Positions 58,431-64,000 of a DNA stretch of 64,000 nucleotides are shown piece after piece. This DNA comes from Dipteronia dyeriana. Its lineage: Eukaryota > Streptophyta > Magnoliopsida > Sapindales > Sapindaceae. Under the pieces are notes generated by a model. That model did not search any database. It was not told the origin of the DNA and worked only from the letters and a program-made list of their open reading frames with translations. The position numbers and the translations under genes were made by a program. Location of the stretch: positions 66,706,687 to 66,770,686 of the forward strand of contig CM065295.1 in NCBI GenBank assembly GCA_032871835.1, read 5' to 3'. Every line of letters begins with the position of its first letter. Within the stretch, counting starts at the first letter, position 1.

Positions 58431-60240
58431 ATGGCAGGAAGTAGAAGCAGTTCCGGGGATGTCCAAAAATCTCCAGATAACTTCCATGTTGGCAGCAGCT
58501 CGCGAGATCTTGCTGCAACCATGGAGAACCAACCTACATTCCTGGCGGGCATCCAACAAGTTTCTCCAACCAGTGGAGGCCTGATAAAATGTTTCCGAGA
58601 AGCGTTGCAACAATTAGTGGAAGACGCAGCAAAGGAAGGAGTTGATCTACTGGCTGCAGAGGCACAAACTCCTAACCTCCCGCTTGTAAGGCTTCATTCG
58701 GTTGTGGTAGGGCCATAACTAAATGCATCGGAAACCGGAAGGAACCCTGTTCTAATCAATCAGGTTGGATGTGAAACACTTGAAGAGGAACGACCACGCT
58801 AGAAATAGAACCAGGATCAGACAGCCCGTGCTAGACACCGCAAACATGACCGGTATAGGGATCGATCATCATCAGAAGATAGCGATCGGCACCATCGCAA
58901 GCGTCATCATGGAATCATACGTGAAACCCGTCATCAAAGTGAAGAGCTAGAAAGAGGAATGACAATTACCCAACGGTTCAACCATCAGGGAAGTCCTGTG
59001 GGAGACAGAGATGTCATAATCCAGAGCCTAACTCGAGAAGTCGAGAACAATAGGCATCAAATGGGCACGCTAGTCCGACGTTATGGGTACAACGATTTAT
59101 CTGACGAGGATTCTGACAGCCAGTTCACTAGAGACATCCTACGGACTTCATTCCCAGAAAGATTCAGGATGCCACACGTAGAGCAGTTCAAGAAGGATAC
59201 GGACTCAAAAGAACATGTCAGACACTATAAAAGTGTTATGGTCCAGTATGCCCATAGCGATCTTTTACTATGCCTCAACTTTCCACAAACTCTAGGAGAC
59301 ATAGGCTCAAAATGGTTCAGGAGATTGCCCTCAGCAAGCATTGAAAGTTTTAGTGAACTGGGAAGGAGTTTCTCAAGGCAATTTATGAGCAATGTTCACA
59401 GGAAAAAATGAGTCGCTGAAGAAATACCTGGGAAGGTTCGGCCAAGCAGTATTAAAAATCGACAGTGCAAATGATGAAGCAATAATTGCTGCATTCATTA
59501 ACAACCTACAGAACGGACGATTGTCTTTTGACTTAAGAAGAGCCCGTCTGACCAGATATGCAGATACGATGGACATGACATGAGGATATGCACTAGCCGA
59601 GGACGAAGAGTTAGCCACAGGAGGATGTTACATGCATGGAGGAAAACCCGAAAAGGACGCTGAGTCTAAGGTACAGAACCAAAAGGGGAAACAGAAAGTA
59701 AACAGTAAAGAAAAGAGTAAGGAAGGAGAAAACGGGCGTAATACCGAACAGACCACGGAAAAATACAGAGGCAGATACACCAACTACACCTCTCTTCGAA
59801 AAAAGCAGGAGGAAATCCTGGCCATTCTGGAAACAAAGAATATGGTACAAGAGCCTCGACGACAGTCTCAGTTTGACCGATGAGATACCACAAAATACTG
59901 TAGATTCCATAAAGAAACTGGTCATGAGACTTCCAAGTGTTACCAGCCCAGAGATTACATAGAAACCCTCATTCGGGAAAGACATCTACATGATGTAATC
60001 TTTAAAAATGATGAGAAATCAGAAACAAAGAAAGAGATCAGGGCTGATCACAGCTCTGGTCGAAATCAAAGGGCCAGTCTAGATGCCAATCAAGTAATAC
60101 ATACAATATTTGGAGAACCATCCACTGGAAGAAGTAATCGAGAGCGAACACAGGAAATCAGAGAAGCAAGACATAGCTTTGCCGTGAACTCGGTGGAGCC
60201 AGACCCGAAAAGGCTAAAGGAAGGATGAGACCCAATAACA
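58431..60240 (+). pseudogene. gag of Tat-lineage element C
   Basis: Gag starts at 58431 (MAGSRSSSGDVQKSPDNFHV), 53 bases after the LTR. A stop at 58716-58718 replaces a Glu codon kept in element A. The core follows in other frames: RDVIIQSLTREVENNRHQMG (about 58995), then FPERFRMPHVEQFKKDTDSK and LGDIGSKWFRRLPSASIESF to 59411, then LKKYLGRFGQAVLKIDSAND to 59583. A Tat-type knuckle YCRFHKETGHETSKCYQ lies at 59896-59946. At least four breaks are present. Confidence 0.85.
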
Positions 60241-60945
60241 TTCATAGAAGCAGATTCACATGTGGTCGATGTTCGGCCAAATGACGCCTTGGTCATAAGT
60301 GCTCGGATTGGTCACCGGGAAGTCAGGAGAATCATGATAGATAATCGAAGTTCAACAGACATTCTCAATATAGCCATCTACGATCAACTCAGGTTAGACC
60401 GAAAGGACCTACAGCCTTTCCATACTCCATTCAGAGGATTTGAGGGAATTGAGGCCAGGTCACTCGGGACGGTAAAGCTCCCCGTAAAGATCGGAGTGGC
60501 ACCTTGTCAGAGAACTGTATTGCACTACTTCGTGGTAGTAGACTTAGATAATTGGTCGTATAACGCGTTGTTGGGTCGACCCTTTTTAAATAAAACTAAG
60601 GTCATAACAGCCACCTATGCCTTAATGATCAAGTTCCCGACCGAACAAGGGGTCGGAGTAGTCAAAGAATCCCAAGAGATGGCCCGAAGAGCTAACCTGT
60701 CAGTATACAAAAACAAGAATGAACAGGTTTGCACTATAACGCTGCCAAGTCAGAACAATGAGCCACTGTCATTCGAATTCGATCCAAGGGAAGAGCCGAA
60801 TGAATCCAAAACTGAACAGGTCGAAGAAATCATCTTGAAAGAAGATGAACCAGATAAAAAGATCAAGATCGGGGCCAACCTGGAAGGAAAAGTCAAACAA
60901 AGCCTCATTGATCTACTTAAAGAATACAGGGATGTGTTCGCTTAG
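60241..60945 (+). pseudogene. protease region of element C
   Basis: A 227-codon open stretch from 60262. The active-site block reads GHREVRRIMIDNRSSTDILN, with Arg (codon CGA) in place of the usual Gly, as in element B. It continues RSLGTVKLPVKIG and NALLGRPFLNKTKVITATYA, the second conserved part, then an acidic linker to TAG 60943-60945, where element B also has a TAG after VFV. Confidence 0.8.
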
Positions 60946-62240
60946 AGTCATGAAGACATGGTCAGGATAGATGCCCGAATAATATCTCACTATCTCACAG
61001 TAGACCTGAATGCAAAACCGATGATACAAAAGAGAAGATCTTTCAATCTCGAGAGAAGTCAAGCAATCAAACAGGAAGTAGAGAAACTACTAGCTGTAGG
61101 ATCGATTATAGAGGTCAATTACCCTCAATGGGTAGCTAATGTAGTCCTCGTCCAAAAGAAGAATGGACAGTGGAGGATGTGCGTAGATTTCACAGATTTA
61201 AACAAGGCATGCCCAAAAGACAGTTTTCCACTTCCGATGATAGATCAGTTGGTGGACGCTACATCAGGCCATGAGCTGCTCAGTTTCATGGACGCCTATT
61301 CGGGATATAACCAAATCCGGATGAACAATGCCGACGAAGAAAAAATAGCATTCACAACTGATCAGGGTTTGTACTGTTACACAGTAATGTCATTTGGGTT
61401 CAAAAATACAGGGGCAACATATCAAAGGTTGGTCAACAGAATCTTTACACGGTAAATAGGAAGGAACATAGAAGTATACATTGATGACATGTTGACCAAG
61501 AGCATCATGGCAGACAAGCATACTTCTGATCTGCGAGAGACATCTGATATCTTGAGGAGATACCAAATGAAGCTAAATCCAAACAAGTGTTTATTCTGAG
61601 TTCCTTCGGGAAGATTCCTGGGTTTTCAAGTCCACCAAAGAGGAATCGAAGTCATCCCCGAGAAGATCCAGATTTTACAGAAAATGACTTCACCGAGGAC
61701 CCTCAAAGAAGTATAGCGCCTAACAGGATGATTAGCTTCCTTGGGTAGATTCATCTCAAAGACCACAGACAGATACGTACCCCTTTTCAAAGTAATTAAA
61801 AAAGGAAAAGGACTTGAATGGAATGAAGAGTGCGAGCAGACATTCTTAAAAATTAAAGAATACCTAGGGCATGCTCCCATCCTTTCAAAACCTCAGATGG
61901 GGAGAGACTTCATCTGTACTTATCAATTACAGAACTAGCGATCAGTTCAGTCATAGTTAGAACAGAAGATGGAGTACAAAAGCCAGTATACTATACCAGC
62001 AAGACACTTCTGCCAACCGATACCAGGTATTCACAGGCAGAGAAAATGGCCCTAGCATTGGTTTCAACAGCAAGGAAGCTAAGGCAATATTTTCAGGCTC
62101 ATACGATCCAGGTACTCACTGACGGCCCATTAAAGTAAATTCTACAGAAGCCAGAGATTTCAGGAAGACTGACCAAATGGGCTATCGAGCTAAGTGAATT
62201 CGATATCTACTACGTCCCCAGGACATCCCTCAAAGGGAAA
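60946..62240 (+). pseudogene. reverse transcriptase and first RNase H of element C
   Basis: The RT fingers and palm are open from 60958 to 61452: WRMCVDFTDLNKACPKDSFP, FMDAYSGYNQIRM and MSFGFKNTGATYQRLVNRIF. After TAA 61453-61455 comes VYIDDMLTKS at about 61473-61502 with an intact catalytic Asp pair. Further stops lie at about 61597, 61714 and 61728. The first RNase H runs from about 61740 to 62240 (KGKGLEWNEECEQTFLKIKE; later SEFDIYYVPRTSLKGKALSN). Confidence 0.88.
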
Positions 62241-62720
62241 GCATTGTCAAATTTTATAGCAGAGTTTACAGAGCCAAACCTGGAAGCAAAAAAGATATTG
62301 GGAAAAGGTTTTCCATGGAAATTATATGTTGATGGCTCTTCAAACACTCATGGCAGTGGGGCAGGGATCGTAGTATGCACTCCAGAAGGAGATATCAAAT
62401 GTGCCATGAGGTTTGACTTCAAAGCAACCAACAATCAAGCCGAGTATGAGGCGCTACTAGCTGGACTCAGAGTCTGCATAGCTCTCGGGCAGATGAAGTC
62501 GAGATATTCAGCGATTTACAGGTTGTTGTCAACCAAGTCCTGGATGAGTATCAAGCCAAGGATGAAGGCATGATAGCCTACTGTGACATTGCAAAACAGC
62601 TCCTCCAGAAATTCAAAGAATATAAGATTGCCCAGATCCCCAAGGAGGAGAATGAAAAGGCAGACGCATTGTCCAAACTAGCGTCATCAACAACCACAAT
62701 CAGGCCAAAGACTATTCCGG
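62241..62720 (+). pseudogene. archaeal-type second RNase H of element C
   Basis: WKLYVDGSSNTHGSGAGIVV at about 62310-62370 and MRFDFKATNNQAEYEALLAG at about 62406-62466 keep the Asp and Glu of the family. A one-base shift near 62495 moves the third block to another frame (62570 onward: IAYCDIAKQLLQKFKEYKIA, then NEKADALSKLAS). The extra RNase H marks the Tat lineage. Confidence 0.85.
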
Positions 62721-64000
62721 TTGCACATCTCTTCAAACCGAGCACAGCTGAACCGAGAAACTTAGAAATTTCAAAAATCCGAACACCGTCAGAAGGTTGG
62801 ATGACTCAGCTAAAAAGGTTTCTGGAAGAAGACGTGCTCCTGGAAGATCCCTTACAAGCAAAACTTATCAGGTATAGATCAGCAAGGTACACATTGGTTG
62901 GAGGAGAACTATACAGAATGAGGTATTCCCAAACACTCCAAAGATGTGTGTCAGAGGAGGATGCATATCGGATATTATAGGAAATCCATGGAGGAGTTTG
63001 TGGAAACCACACTGGGGGTAAAAGTTTGGCACACAAGGTATTCAGGCAAGGCTATTATTGGCCTATTCTGTTCTCAGATGCACAACAATGTTCAGAAAGT
63101 TGCAATACTTGCCAAAGGATTGCTAATGACATCCGACAACCCCCTGATCAGCTCAGAAACCTCACATCCTCATGACCATTTACCATGTGGGGTTTGGATT
63201 TAATCGGCCCAATGCCAGCTGGGATAGGGGGCGGAACGAAGTATGCCATAATAGCCGTTGACTATTTCATGAAGTGGGTAGAACTGAAGCATTGGTGCAT
63301 ATCACAGAAGTAAACACCACAAATTTCATGAAAAAGAATATACTTTATAGGTTTGGAGTCCCAAACACTATAATCACTGACAACGACATCCAGTTCGATA
63401 ACCTGAAATTCAGACAGTTGTGCAAAGAGTACCAGATTGCCAATTACTATGCCACACTTGCCCACCTTCAAACAAATGGGCAGGTTGAAGTAGTGAACAA
63501 AATCATCAAGCACATAATCAAAGCAAAGCTAGATGCCAAGAAAAGAATCTGGGTTGAAAAGCTTTCTGAAGTATTATGGGCATATCGGTCAACAACAAGA
63601 ACGTCAACAAGAGAGACTCCATTCACTTTAATGTTTAGAACAGAAGCTGTTATCTCTATAGAAACGTCATATACGTCACCCGGGATCAGGCTATATGATG
63701 AAGATCAGAATGTTGATATGCTATTACAAAGTATAGATGAGTTAGAAGAAAAAAAAGGAGAAATCCCGAATACAAAATATGGCATATCAGCAAAGAGTAG
63801 CTCTCCACTATAACTCTCATGTTCGTGTCAGGAAATTCCAGCTAGGAGACCTGATACTCAGGAAGGTGTCATTGAACACAAAAAATAAGGCTACAGGTTC
63901 CCTGGCTGATAAGTGGGAAGGCCCATACAAAGTCGAATGAGTAACTGGCCATGGAGCGTATTGGATTGCACGACCCAATGGAGGGGTTTTACCCCGACCA
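62721..64000 (+). pseudogene. integrase of element C, partial
   Basis: The zinc-binding N-terminal part is spread over frames at about 62980-63130. The core has LDLIGPMPAGIGGGTKYAII (about 63197-63256), IITDNDIQFDNLKFRQLCKE (about 63371-63430) and NGQVEVVNKIIKHIIKAKLD, so the Asp and Glu of the catalytic triad are kept while the Gly after T-D-N is Asp. A frame change at about 63280 and a stop near 63810 break it. The sequence goes on to ARPNGGVLP at the window end. Confidence 0.85.

Larger units (their letters stand above)
57581..64000 (+). mobile_element. Tat-lineage Ty3/gypsy retrotransposon C, cut by window end
   Basis: LTR, gag, protease, RT, RNase H, second RNase H and integrase are present in order. 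The pol is less decayed than that of element B but still broken by stops. The element inserted into the leader of a copia element; the five bases before it are TAAAT. Its LTR and gag start match element A at the other edge of the window, in the opposite orientation. Confidence 0.88.

Overview
The window is nuclear DNA from a flowering plant, almost certainly a eudicot. It holds genes with many GT-AG introns, AT-rich introns and intergenic DNA, a chloroplast-type acetyl-CoA carboxylase subunit, a plant-type SCC2 with an internal PHD finger, Tat-lineage Ty3/gypsy elements and an integrated plant pararetrovirus. I cannot name the species from sequence alone.

Layout. 1-10.9 kb: degraded LTR retrotransposons of the Tat lineage. 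Element A (minus strand, cut by the window edge) and element B (plus strand) flank a 221-bp scrap of a hAT transposase. B carries an extra antisense, intron-containing coiled-coil reading frame downstream of pol. 11.0-12.9 kb: a long LTR and 3' end of a SIRE-like Ty1/copia element (minus). 14.6-30.4 kb: a complete 28-exon SCC2 cohesin-loader gene (plus), 1804 codons, with hAT-type MITEs, a small retroposon and local tandem duplications in its introns. 31.7-33.6 kb: a 7-exon biotin carboxyl carrier protein gene (minus), convergent with SCC2. 35.6-41.8 kb: a 9-exon mitochondrial processing peptidase beta-subunit gene (minus). 42.3-51.2 kb: a Tourist/PIF-like element with TTA target duplications, expanded AT repeats and an endogenous caulimovirid inside. 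The viral copy lies on the minus strand as one broken polyprotein frame (movement protein, coat, protease, RT, RNase H), flanked by inverted copies of about 0.92 kb of its own 3' region, each with a TATA box and a poly(A) signal. 51.2-51.9 kb: a LINE RNase H fragment. 52.2-53.6 kb: a 4-exon RPS19 gene (plus). 53.9-57.6 kb: two hAT-type MITEs and a short copia LTR with a 28-bp tandem-repeat leader. 57.6-64.0 kb: Tat element C (plus, cut by the window edge), whose LTR matches that of element A.

The four host genes are unrelated housekeeping functions: cohesin loading, plastid fatty-acid synthesis, mitochondrial presequence cleavage and the cytosolic ribosome. Their exons join in frame with no break, so all four look functional. 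Everything between them is mobile-element or viral debris in several nested layers. I see no tRNA, rRNA or CRISPR. The least ordinary items are the viral inverted arms, the antisense spliced frame in element B, the shared protease-site change in elements B and C, and an unexplained protein-like frame in SCC2 intron 2.
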